Virus record (IMG/VR): IMGVR_UViG_3300048588_000116
Coordinates: 1-24,238 of that record
DNA: 24,238 nucleotides
Strand: one strand, 5' to 3'
From: a virus
The notes beneath the pieces were generated by a model. It was not told the DNA's origin. It searched no databases and saw nothing but the letters and a program-made list of their open reading frames with translations. The number at the start of each line of letters is the position of its first letter. The stretch's first letter is position 1. A program made the translations under genes and the position numbers. This document shows, piece after piece, positions 13,214-19,859 of this stretch.

Positions 13214-13552
13214 ATGTCATCGATTATGGAAAGATTTACAGAAGCCCGGCTTGCCAGCGGATTATCACAGGCCGCATTGGCACGCGCCCTTTCGCTGAGC
13301 AGATCGGCAGTCAGCCAGATAGAGAGCGGGGAAACCAAAACCCTGAAGGCTTCGACGCTGGTGGCTTTTGAGCGGGCGACTGGATATCGCGCATCCTGGG
13401 TAGAAACCGGGCGCGGGCCACGCAAGGCAATACTAGGTCACGCTGACCAACTAGAGCGCACCTACGATAAGATCACCCGCCTGGATCAGTCTTTCCGCGA
13501 GAAGATCGAGGCCGACATCGATTTTTATTTGAAGCAGCAAGAGCGCGGTTAG
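13214..13552 (+). CDS. Short CI-like repressor without cleavage domain
   Basis: A 112-residue protein from ATG 13214 (108 residues from ATG 13226; neither has a clear ribosome site, and a near-leaderless mRNA like lambda cI is possible). It has a classic helix-turn-helix (GLSQAALARALSLSRSAVSQIESGE) followed by a helical segment and WVETGRGP, typical of phage repressors. The rest (ILGHADQLERTYDKI...IDFYLKQQERG) is a short coiled-coil-like tail that could dimerise. No S24/LexA-type catalytic domain is present, so it is not expected to self-cleave in an SOS response. It lies between two operator pairs. Confidence 0.8.
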   Translation: MSSIMERFTEARLASGLSQAALARALSLSRSAVSQIESGETKTLKASTLVAFERATGYRASWVETGRGPRKAILGHADQLERTYDKITRLDQSFREKIEADIDFYLKQQERG

Positions 13553-13749
13553 CCGCCTGCTCCACCCTTCCCAGATTTTCCCTGCTTAGTTTCCGCAATT
13601 TTTCCATCAGAGTGTTCTTGTTATTTTCTTCCATGACCGACTCCACTGTTGGTGCGTAAGATATAAATCGACCCCCGTTTTTTGTCCAGAGCCAAACGCT
13701 TACTAGTCGCCTTTTCAGCCCGGTTTTTCGTTAAGTAAAATATTTTGTT

Positions 13750-13759
13750 AAGTGTGCTT
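13750..13759. promoter_or_regulatory. Operator-like palindrome 3 (AAGTGTGCTT)
   Basis: The palindrome overlaps the first two bases of the -35 box of the predicted rightward promoter. The 268-base gap between the repressor stop and the next start holds nothing else but this control region. Confidence 0.62.
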
Positions 13760-13787
13760 GACGTGTGATTGTTAAGTGCGCTAATCT
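13758..13787 (+). promoter_or_regulatory. Rightward early promoter (PL-like)
   Basis: TTGACG (13758-13763), an 18-base spacer and TAATCT (13782-13787). Operators 3 and 4 overlap the -35 and the -10 respectively. It would drive the recombination-to-integrase operon. Confidence 0.55.
13774..13783. promoter_or_regulatory. Operator-like palindrome 4 (AAGTGCGCTA)
   Basis: Fourth copy, 24 bases centre-to-centre from operator 3, overlapping the predicted -10. Preceded, like operator 3, by GTT. Confidence 0.6.
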
Positions 13788-13820
13788 CTTTTCAAACATC
13801 GCCGGCATGGGAGAAGGGAA

Positions 13821-14015
13821 ATGTGCAAAGCCAAGGAGATTTACAACGACGCCACCAGCCGCTACGCAGCCTTGAACATGGCGGGCGGGGAGGCAGTTCG
13901 ATGCGGTCGTCGCGGCGAGAACATCGTCTGCGATTTCAGCGACGGTAGCCGCATGACGTTTACGGACACCGGCTACACATGGACGCCGCCCCGGCGCGTC
14001 GAGGTGGCAGCATGA
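13821..14015 (+). CDS. Small first gene of the rightward operon, unknown
   Basis: A 64-residue protein with a good ribosome site (GGGAGAAGGG). It starts MCKAKEIYNDATSRYAAL and carries a beta-rich C-terminal half (ENIVCDFSDGSRMTFTDTGYTW). No motif was recognised. It is the first gene after the PL-like promoter and ends in an ATGA overlap with the next small membrane gene. The position would suit an antiterminator or host-takeover factor, but nothing in the sequence shows that. Confidence 0.6.
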   Translation: MCKAKEIYNDATSRYAALNMAGGEAVRCGRRGENIVCDFSDGSRMTFTDTGYTWTPPRRVEVAA

Positions 14016-14128
14016 ACCGCCGCGAATCACTAGAACCACTCCGCTGCCGCCTGCTGGGCTACGGAGTGCTGTTTGTTTTTGCCCTCGTGTGGGGCCTGTC
14101 ATTGATCTACATCAAGGAGATTTTATGA
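14012..14128 (+). CDS. 38-residue single-TM protein
   Basis: A short ORF with a basic, charged N-terminus (MNRRESLEPLRCR) and one hydrophobic segment (LLGYGVLFVFALVWGLSLIY, residues 14-33) ending IKEIL. Both ends overlap neighbours as ATGA, which supports translation. The basic N-terminus predicts N-in topology. Function unknown; below usual gene-finder length limits. Confidence 0.65.
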   Translation: MNRRESLEPLRCRLLGYGVLFVFALVWGLSLIYIKEIL

Positions 14129-14424
14129 GAATTACAATCGAGGTCGAATTCGAGGCTGACTGCAATGTCAGCGGCGACGACAAGGTCACGCTGCAAGCGC
14201 TGCGCTTCCCGGGCTGCAAACAGAATTTGCTGCCCTACCTGTCGAAAGTTGAGCAGGTCAAAGCGCAGGCCGAGCTGGAGTCTCAGGTAGAACAGCTTGC
14301 CATGGCCACCGCCGACGCGATCCGCGAGCGCCGGGAAATGGCCGGCGACTACCGCCGCGAGATTGCCCGGGAATTCCAGCGCGAGGAGCTGGCCAGCCGG
14401 GAAAGCCAGCGGGGTTTCCGATGA
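14125..14424 (+). CDS. Small protein before the exonuclease, unknown
   Basis: A 99-residue protein from ATG 14125, which overlaps the previous stop and has AAGGAG upstream. The N-terminal 40 residues are beta-like (MRITIEVEFEADCNVSGDDKV), and the C-terminal half is a charged coiled coil rich in R and E. It directly precedes the exonuclease (ATGA overlap), so it may be a partner of the recombination pair. No known motif. Confidence 0.62.
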   Translation: MRITIEVEFEADCNVSGDDKVTLQALRFPGCKQNLLPYLSKVEQVKAQAELESQVEQLAMATADAIRERREMAGDYRREIAREFQREELASRESQRGFR

Positions 14425-15326
14425 ACGCGCCGGAGCCGGTAGTAACGCCGGTCCAGCGCCCCCAGTACGCACCAGGCTGGTACCGCGACCTGACCAACGA
14501 GGAATACCACGGCAGTTCCGGATACTCCTCCAGCCAGATCAAGACGCTGATCGAGCAGACGCCCGCGCACTTGCGGCACAGCTTCACTGTGCAGAAGGAA
14601 TCCACGGCCAACATGCTGCTGGGTACTGCTGTGCACGCGCTGATCCTGGAGCCGGAAAAGTTCCACAGCCAGTTTGCCATCTCGGAAAAGTACGATGGCC
14701 GCACGACTGCCGGGAAAGCGGCTAAAGCCCACTTCGAGGCTGGCGCCGTCGGCAAGACAATCATCACCGAGGACATCTACCAGAAGGCGCAGGCGATGGC
14801 CGCGTCCGTCCTGAACCACCCGATTGCCGGCCTGCTGGTGCAGGACGTGATTACCGAGTCATCGGTGTACTGGTGGTACAAGTCGATGGATGCCGACGAC
14901 GATACGCGCTACAAAATCATGGCCAAGGTGCGGCCCGACATCCTGTGCCGTGGCTACCCGGTGATCGCCGACATAAAGACCACCGCCGATGGTTCCTACT
15001 CAGGATTCATCAAGTCGATCCAGAATTTTTATTACCACGTCAGCGCCGCCATGTACCTGGAAGGCGTGAACCAGTGCAAGCCGCTGCTGGATGAAATGGG
15101 CCGCATGGCGTTCACCAAGTTCGTGTTCATCTGCGTGGAGAATTTCGAGCCCTACTTGACCAGCGCTTACGAGCTGTCACCGGAGTACCTGGACATCGGC
15201 AAGCTGCTGTATCGCCGCTCCATGCGCACGCTGCGTGATGCGCTGGAGGAGGGATTCCCTGGCTACCCCGAGGAAGTCCGAATCATCGAACCACCGTCAT
15301 GGGCCAATCGTGGCCACGTTGTTTAA
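14421..15326 (+). CDS. PD-(D/E)XK exonuclease, RecE/ExoVIII-like
   Basis: A 301-residue protein with the landmarks of the phage PDDEXK exonucleases (DUF3799-like). These are YSSSQIK (35-41), a GTAVHALIL segment (68-76, with G68 and H72), E146 in ITESSVYWW, D173 in RPDIL, and D184-x-K186 in ADIKTT, then Q201...Y205 in QNFYYHVSAAMY. It should degrade one strand of duplex DNA to give single strands for annealing. The next gene encodes the probable annealing partner. The C-terminus is long but ordinary. Catalytic residues are all visible. Confidence 0.85.
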   Translation: MNAPEPVVTPVQRPQYAPGWYRDLTNEEYHGSSGYSSSQIKTLIEQTPAHLRHSFTVQKESTANMLLGTAVHALILEPEKFHSQFAISEKYDGRTTAGKAAKAHFEAGAVGKTIITEDIYQKAQAMAASVLNHPIAGLLVQDVITESSVYWWYKSMDADDDTRYKIMAKVRPDILCRGYPVIADIKTTADGSYSGFIKSIQNFYYHVSAAMYLEGVNQCKPLLDEMGRMAFTKFVFICVENFEPYLTSAYELSPEYLDIGKLLYRRSMRTLRDALEEGFPGYPEEVRIIEPPSWANRGHVV

Positions 15327-15343
15327 TCACTGAGGAAATACCT

Positions 15344-16465
15344 ATGAACTTACCAGCAGCAAGAGCAGAGAACCCTTTCGGCAGCCAAGTCGCTACCGAA
15401 AACCAGAACGCCCTCGTGCAATCAGGATCGCAGCGCGAGATTCAGGAAGTTCAGGCCGCAATGGTGATCGCCAAGAAGTTCCCGCGCGATTCCATGCGGG
15501 CAATGGATCGCATCATCAATGCCTGCACCCGGCCCACGCTGGCGCAGAGCGCGCTGTATTCGTATCCCCGTGGCGGGCAAGAGGTCACTGGTCCCAGCAT
15601 CCGGCTGGCCGAGGCGATGGCGCAGGAGTGGGGCAACATCCAGTTCGGCATCCGCGAGCTGTCAGCGGAGAACGGCAACAGCACCGTGGAGGCGTTCGCC
15701 TGGGACATGGAAACCAACACCCGGCAGGTGAAGGTGTTCCAGGTTGGGCACACTCGGTACAGCCGCAACGGAGGCAACCAGAAGCTCACCGACCCGCGTG
15801 ATATTTATGAACTGGTGGCCAACCAAGGCGCACGACGCCTGCGCGCCTGCATCCTGGGCGTGATACCCGGCGATGTGACCGAGGCTGCGGTGCAGCAGTG
15901 TGAGGTCACACAGGCCAGCACCATCGAGGTCACGCCCGAAGCGATCAAGAAAATGCTGGAGTATTTCGCCGATAACTGGGGCGTCCCGCAGGAGTTGATC
16001 GAGAAGCGCATTGGCCGGCGCGCTGATGCGATCAATGCCCCGCTGATGCTGAACCTGCGCAAGATCGTGCAGTCGCTTAAAGATGGCATGAGCAAGCCCA
16101 GCGACTGGTTTGACATCGATGCTGCCACCGAGACGGTAGCCCCGAAAGTCAGCGATCTGAATGCCGACCTTGGCGCGAAGAAAGCGGCGAAGAAGAAGGC
16201 CCCTGCTGCCACAGATCCCGACAAGCCCGCCGACGCAGCACCAGCCCCGAAGCCCGAACCCGAGCCCGAAGAATTGCCCCTGGCTGCCGCCACCACCTAC
16301 GCCGACGTGATGGCCGCGATCAATGCTGCCGACTCGCCGGAGACGATTCAGGCAGCCAAGGCCCTGATGATCGGCTTTTGCGGTGAGGGCGATAACAGCC
16401 AATTCCAAGAAGAACTTGGCGCAGCGTACCGATACAAATTATCGGAGCTGAAGGGCAAGAAGTAA
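15344..16465 (+). CDS. Probable ssDNA-annealing partner of the exonuclease
   Basis: A 373-residue protein from ATG 15344 (GAGGAAA upstream). Residues about 20-200 form a conserved-looking core (KFPRDSMRAMDRIINAC, YPRGGQEVTGPSIRLAEAMA, QGARRLRACILGVIPGDV). Next comes a K/A/P/E-rich linker (about 290-330) and a short C-terminal domain (ADSPETIQAAKALM). This layout, a folded core with a flexible tail next to a RecE-type exonuclease, fits a RecT/Bet-like single-strand annealing protein. The core resembles a family usually listed as a phage hypothetical protein. The role is inferred from the neighbour and should be tested by structure comparison. Confidence 0.6.
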   Translation: MNLPAARAENPFGSQVATENQNALVQSGSQREIQEVQAAMVIAKKFPRDSMRAMDRIINACTRPTLAQSALYSYPRGGQEVTGPSIRLAEAMAQEWGNIQFGIRELSAENGNSTVEAFAWDMETNTRQVKVFQVGHTRYSRNGGNQKLTDPRDIYELVANQGARRLRACILGVIPGDVTEAAVQQCEVTQASTIEVTPEAIKKMLEYFADNWGVPQELIEKRIGRRADAINAPLMLNLRKIVQSLKDGMSKPSDWFDIDAATETVAPKVSDLNADLGAKKAAKKKAPAATDPDKPADAAPAPKPEPEPEELPLAAATTYADVMAAINAADSPETIQAAKALMIGFCGEGDNSQFQEELGAAYRYKLSELKGKK

Positions 16466-16474
16466 TCAGTTTTG

Positions 16475-16528
16475 GCGGGCCGGTTTAACCCCAACCGTGC
16501 CGGTGAATGGCGCCGGTCCGCTTTTTTT
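16475..16528 (+). terminator. Rho-independent terminator
   Basis: A 9-bp stem (GCGGGCCGG with CCGGTCCGC, one G-U pair) and a 29-base loop, followed by seven T. It lies right after the annealing-protein gene and before the next ribosome site, so it would lower expression of the downstream genes. Confidence 0.6.
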
Positions 16529-16543
16529 ATTCAGGAGAACATC

Positions 16544-16753
16544 ATGTCAGAAGCAGCAGTAGTCATTAAGCAAACCGCCTCGACCGGCATAGTCGAGTTC
16601 AACCAGTTCGAGCACGACCTGGCCGAATCTTACCAGCACTTCACTGGAAACCCACTTGATGGCGCGCACAGCGCCATGGCTGACGTGCTCGGCTGCATCG
16701 AAGTGTATCGCCGCATCACCGCACCAATACCCCAGGAGGCTGCCAGTGTTTAA
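16544..16753 (+). CDS. DEDDh exonuclease C-terminal remnant
   Basis: A 69-residue protein with a clear AGGAG site. Residues 21-58 (FEHDLAESYQHFTGNPLDGAHSAMADVLGCIEVYR) match the end of DnaQ/exonuclease-X-like 3'-5' exonucleases, including the ExoIII motif H-x4-D (H-S-A-M-A-D). The N-terminal D-x-E and the second Asp motif are absent, so no complete active site is present. It may be a decayed gene, or a domain with a new role. Its stop overlaps the rdgC start, so it is translated with it. Confidence 0.7.
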   Translation: MSEAAVVIKQTASTGIVEFNQFEHDLAESYQHFTGNPLDGAHSAMADVLGCIEVYRRITAPIPQEAASV

Positions 16754-17678
16754 ATCGTTGACCATCTACCAGATCACCCTCCCCACCCGCGTGCTGCTGG
16801 AGCGCCTGCCCATTGCGCTGGAGAAGCACAAATTCCAGAAGTGCCTGAAGAAGCAGCCGCGCTCGCGCGGGTATGTGCCGCCGCTCGGGCATGGCGAGGA
16901 GATCACCTACGGCGCCAACGGCGGGACGCTGTTCTGCCTGCGCACCGATGAAAAGACTGTGCCGTCATCTGCTGTCAAAGAGCTGCTGCAGGAGCGCCGC
17001 GCGAAGGTCGAGAAGGAGGACAAGGAGTTTTCCAAGGTCGATGAGCGCGTGGCGAAGGAGGCGATCATCGAAGGCTTCCTGCCAGGCATTCCACCGGCGA
17101 CCAGCCTCACCTACGCCTACGTCGATAGCGTTCAGGGACTGTTCTACCTCGGTGCCAGCGGTGACGCTGCCGACGAGTTCACGAAGTTCCTGGGCGATGC
17201 CATGGGCGGTACCGCACCACTCAAGCTGCTGGGCATCAAGGATGACCCCTGCGACAAGTTCACCGCGTGGGTGCAGAACACGGCATTGCTGGGTGACGAC
17301 TTCGAGCTGGGCACGCAGGGCGCGCTGAAGCACGAGGGCACCGAGGGCGGCGTCGGAATCATGAACATCAGGCACGAGGATTTTGGATCCCCGGAGCTGC
17401 TATCGCTGATCGAAGCGGGCCGCAAGGTGTGTAGCATTTCGCTGGTTCACGAGGACATGGAATTCAGGCTCACGTCATCGCTGGGGATCCGCAACATCCG
17501 GCTGGGCGCGGAGGTGCTCGCAGAGGCAGCAGACGATGACGGAAAAATCGAGCGGCCAGAGGAATTCGCGTCGTTCGTGCCTGCGATGCGCGCGGTCATG
17601 GGGGCGCTGGATCCACTGTTCGGAGGTTGGCCGAAGCAGGAGATTTTGGACCTGCAGGATAGGGAGGATGCGGCGTGA
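16746..17678 (+). CDS. rdgC: RdgC-like recombination-associated protein
   Basis: A 310-residue protein from GTG 16746, chosen because AGGAGG lies 7 bases upstream and the N-terminus then reads FKSLTIYQI as in RdgC. It has the expected length (E. coli 303) and the family landmarks: EKHKFQKC, PRSRGYVPPLG, LFCLRTDEKTVPSSAV, AYVDSVQGLFYLGAS and the C-terminal LFGGWPKQ. RdgC forms a ring around duplex DNA and inhibits RecA-driven events. In a phage it may protect or steer recombination by the exonuclease/annealing pair upstream. The whole protein seems intact. Confidence 0.9.
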   Translation: MFKSLTIYQITLPTRVLLERLPIALEKHKFQKCLKKQPRSRGYVPPLGHGEEITYGANGGTLFCLRTDEKTVPSSAVKELLQERRAKVEKEDKEFSKVDERVAKEAIIEGFLPGIPPATSLTYAYVDSVQGLFYLGASGDAADEFTKFLGDAMGGTAPLKLLGIKDDPCDKFTAWVQNTALLGDDFELGTQGALKHEGTEGGVGIMNIRHEDFGSPELLSLIEAGRKVCSISLVHEDMEFRLTSSLGIRNIRLGAEVLAEAADDDGKIERPEEFASFVPAMRAVMGALDPLFGGWPKQEILDLQDREDAA

Positions 17679-17905
17679 GAGTGCATCAACTAATCGCATT
17701 GTGGGCGCATGCCCTTGCGCCAGGTCGTGGCAGAGAATATCGCCGGGTTTCGCGGCTTATCGGCGGCCATCGCAACCCGAAATATTCACCAACCTCATTC
17801 GATGTGGAGAGGCATGCCGCCGCACAGGATCGCCGGGAGCACAGGGCTGCGAAACGCTACGGCAACCACGTCAAGTGCCTGGCAAACAACCGGTGCCTGC
17901 GATGA
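17675..17905 (+). CDS. Small basic protein, unknown
   Basis: A 76-residue protein whose GTG start overlaps the rdgC stop (GTGA) and whose stop overlaps the cupin start (ATGA). It is rich in R and H (RRVSRLIGGHRNPKY, RHAAAQDRREHRAAKRYG). It might bind nucleic acid because of its charge, but no motif is seen. The coupling on both sides is the main support. Confidence 0.55.
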   Translation: MRVHQLIALWAHALAPGRGREYRRVSRLIGGHRNPKYSPTSFDVERHAAAQDRREHRAAKRYGNHVKCLANNRCLR

Positions 17906-18330
17906 TCAAGCGCCCACCCGACAGAATCATCGGCGAGAACTATTTGCATAGGTGGTACCTGGTTCCGCGAAATGTATTTTCCAACATCATGCTGCACCTG
18001 TTCATCGGCAGCGACGATGACCGGGCCTGCCACACGCATCCTTGGTGGAGCTTGTCATTCTTGCTTATGGGCGAGCTGTGGGAAGTGATCGAGACCGGGC
18101 ATGAGACTGGCTTGGTCAAAACGAGAACCCGGAGAATCCGGCGATTCATGCCTGTAGTTCGCAGCGCATCACACGCGCACCGCCTGATCCTGAATAGCGA
18201 CAAGGCATTAACTCTGTTCATTACTGCGCCAGTGATTCAGCGATGGGGATTCTGGTGCGGTACACGATGGGTCCACTGGAAGGACTTCACCGACGAAACC
18301 GGGAACGGGATTGGAAGGGGGTGCGAGTGA
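17902..18330 (+). CDS. Phage cupin-like protein
   Basis: A 142-residue protein matching a recurrent phage cupin family: YLHRWYLVPRN, FIGSDDDRACHTHPWWSLSFLL, GELWEVI, SHAHRLIL, TLFITAP and WGFWCGTRWVHWKDF. The metal-binding-like H-x-H (HTHPW) and the second H-x-H (SHAHR) positions are present, so a metal-centred beta-barrel is likely. Substrate and role are unknown; such genes recur in phage accessory regions near modification genes. Here it sits beside a DNA adenine methyltransferase. The start is the ATG overlapping the previous stop. Confidence 0.75.
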   Translation: MIKRPPDRIIGENYLHRWYLVPRNVFSNIMLHLFIGSDDDRACHTHPWWSLSFLLMGELWEVIETGHETGLVKTRTRRIRRFMPVVRSASHAHRLILNSDKALTLFITAPVIQRWGFWCGTRWVHWKDFTDETGNGIGRGCE

Positions 18331-18830
18331 GCGGCATGGGATCTCACCAGTCGGCAGCGATGCAGGAGGAAACCTGGTTGACGCCGCCGCACATCCTGCG
18401 CGCTCTCGGTCCGTTCGATCTGGACCCCTGCGCCGCCCTGCAACAACCGTGGCGCACTGCCCACCGCCAATTCACGATACTGGAAAACGGTCTCAATCAG
18501 GAGTGGTCAGGCAGGGTCTGGTGCAATCCGCCCTACGGACAAAAAACAGGGCAGTGGCTGGCAAAGCTGGCAGATCACGGTGATGGCATCGCGCTGATAT
18601 TTGCACGCACTGAAACCGCCATGTTTTTCGATCACGTCTGGAATCGGGCTAGCGCCCTGCTGTTCATCGAGGGGCGCCTGCACTTTCATCACATCGACGG
18701 AACGAAGGCCAAGGCCAACGCAGGCGCGCCATCGGTACTAATCGCTTATGGCGAATCGTGCGCGCAGCGATTGCGCAACAGCCTCCGCGAGATCTCGGGG
18801 CATTACATACAATTAAAGGGGTGCGAATGA
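18327..18830 (+). CDS. DNA N6-adenine methyltransferase (phage Dam-like)
   Basis: A 167-residue protein from GTG 18327 (overlapping the cupin stop, with GGAAGGGGG 5 bases before). It has TWLTPPHILRAL, DLDPCA (31-36) and the catalytic NPPYG (67-71) of the phage Dam family (PF05869). The C-terminal half has the usual ALLFIEGRLHFH and GAPSVLIAYG. It methylates adenine, probably to evade host restriction or alter phage DNA control. An ATG at 18336 would be three codons shorter. Complete. Confidence 0.9.
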   Translation: MSGMGSHQSAAMQEETWLTPPHILRALGPFDLDPCAALQQPWRTAHRQFTILENGLNQEWSGRVWCNPPYGQKTGQWLAKLADHGDGIALIFARTETAMFFDHVWNRASALLFIEGRLHFHHIDGTKAKANAGAPSVLIAYGESCAQRLRNSLREISGHYIQLKGCE

Positions 18831-19195
18831 CCACCACCGAACAAATCCAGTCCCACCTACGCACCTGCGACCTACAGCGCACGCGAGCAGAGACCACTGC
18901 TGCTGCCCTTAAAATCTCCAACACCACAATGCGCCGAAGGTTGCGCGCGGAAGGCGTGCAGTATTACGACCTGGTCGAGGCCGAGCGCCTGCGCCGATGT
19001 GAGCAGCTGCTGCAGGACAAGCCGACGATGCGCGGCAAAGAGATGATGGACGAACTTGGATACACCGAACTCAACAGCTTTTTGCGCGCATTCAAACGAT
19101 GGACTGGCCTGAACTTTCGCGACAAGCACAACCCTGCGCCGGTCAAATTGTGCGAGTGCTGTGGTGGGAGTGGGAGGGTGTTGTGCAATCCATAG
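18827..19195 (+). CDS. Standalone AraC-type DNA-binding domain with C-terminal Cys motif
   Basis: A 122-residue protein made of both AraC helix-turn-helix units. First: AALKISNTTMRRRLRAEG, and VEAERLRRCEQLL; second: EMMDELGYTELNSFLRAFKRWTG and FRDK. No N-terminal effector domain precedes them. The tail KLCECCGGSGRVLC carries a C-x-x-C-x-G-x-G motif (DnaJ-type half zinc module). It probably activates or represses promoters constitutively, or through its metal site. It is coupled to the methyltransferase (ATGA overlap). Host origin of the domain is likely. Confidence 0.82.
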   Translation: MTTTEQIQSHLRTCDLQRTRAETTAAALKISNTTMRRRLRAEGVQYYDLVEAERLRRCEQLLQDKPTMRGKEMMDELGYTELNSFLRAFKRWTGLNFRDKHNPAPVKLCECCGGSGRVLCNP

Positions 19196-19263
19196 CCGAC
19201 CTATTTTTAATCGTAGCCCTGGCCGCAGTTGTGGTTTTGGCGCTGCGTTTTCTGGGAGTGTGA
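19183..19263 (+). CDS. 26-residue single-TM protein
   Basis: A GTG start with GGAGG a few bases before it gives QSIADLFLIVALAAVVVL then ALRFLGV after the initiator. It is almost wholly hydrophobic. It overlaps the end of the AraC-type gene by 13 bases and ends 3 bases before the next ATG. A tiny membrane peptide is plausible given the ribosome site, but it is short enough to be chance. Confidence 0.5.
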   Translation: MQSIADLFLIVALAAVVVLALRFLGV

Positions 19264-19266
19264 GGT

Positions 19267-19488
19267 ATGAGAGACGCCAGAATAGACCCTATGGTTGGCG
19301 ATGAGATAAAGCAGAGGGCCTCTGGATTGGTGTTGCGTGTCATTGCTATAGGTGAGGATTCGGTTACTTGGCAAAGAAAAACTAAAATCGGATGGCAATA
19401 CGAAAACTCATGGACTCTGCGCGGATGGCGAGACATGGTGGCCCATAACAGCGATGTGCTAAATGCCGCTACTGACAACGACAAATAG
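19267..19488 (+). CDS. Small phage protein, unknown
   Basis: A 73-residue protein (MRDARIDPMVGDEIKQRASG, then V-L-R-V-I-A-I, D-S-V-T-W, and T-L-R-G-W-R-D-M-V). The pattern D-P-x-x-G-D-E...V...TL..WR recurs in phage small proteins, but no function is known. It follows the tiny membrane ORF with 3 bases between. AT-richer than the recombination genes. Confidence 0.6.
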   Translation: MRDARIDPMVGDEIKQRASGLVLRVIAIGEDSVTWQRKTKIGWQYENSWTLRGWRDMVAHNSDVLNAATDNDK

Positions 19489-19510
19489 CGCCAAGGCGCG
19501 GGAGGTGGGT

Positions 19511-19666
19511 GTGATTGAGTTTAAACTGGTTCGCTGCTTTTCTTTAGGCTTTACGATTTTTTCCCCAACGCTAAACGGGTTCGTTATGTCGATAGATGTA
19601 GCCTGCTTTAGCATCATGCTGCGCGGTCACGGCAAGGGTGTGAAGTTTACAAACTATTGGAGATAG
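19511..19666 (+). CDS. Small hydrophobic-rich protein, unknown
   Basis: A 51-residue protein from GTG 19511, with GGAGGT 5 bases upstream; the ATG farther upstream lies inside the previous gene. It reads IEFKLVRCFSLGFTIFSP after the initiator and ends KGVKFTNYWR. Moderately hydrophobic but no clear TM segment. Unknown. Confidence 0.45.
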   Translation: MIEFKLVRCFSLGFTIFSPTLNGFVMSIDVACFSIMLRGHGKGVKFTNYWR

Positions 19667-19670
19667 CACC

Positions 19671-19853
19671 ATGACACAAGAAGAATTCGACTTTTGGCAG
19701 CGGGCTTATCTGGCTGTGTTGCCAGCTTTGTGTGGCAAGCCGGATATATGGGCGATGGATAACTGTGCAAAAGACGTGGCGGATATTGCCCTCAAATCCT
19801 ACCGCGCCGCAAAAGCCACGGTAGTGCAGACTACCTATGCGACAGGGGAGTAA
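19671..19853 (+). CDS. Small phage protein, unknown
   Basis: A 60-residue protein with a GGAGA ribosome site and ATG 19671. It starts MTQEEFDFWQRAYLAVLPAL, contains a likely helical core and DIALKSYRAAKATVV. Resembles short phage proteins of the type F-W-x-x-A-Y... but function is unknown. It ends 6 bases before the next start. Confidence 0.58.
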   Translation: MTQEEFDFWQRAYLAVLPALCGKPDIWAMDNCAKDVADIALKSYRAAKATVVQTTYATGE

Positions 19854-19859
19854 CGATTT

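Noticed and set aside
13464-13634. A minus-strand ORF of about 56 codons after and across the repressor end (MEENNKNTLMEKLRKLSREN...)
   Set aside because: The first 30 residues look helical, but the remainder is antisense to the repressor and basic/odd; no ribosome site and no neighbour on that strand. Kept only as a note.
16656-16745. Upstream extension of the RdgC frame
   Set aside because: The added residues overlap the DEDDh remnant and look non-coding; the GTG at 16746 has an ideal AGGAGG and the known N-terminus.
17536-17901. Upstream extension of the cupin frame
   Set aside because: It runs through rdgC and the small basic gene in a wrong frame; the ATGA-coupled start at 17902 matches the family N-terminus.
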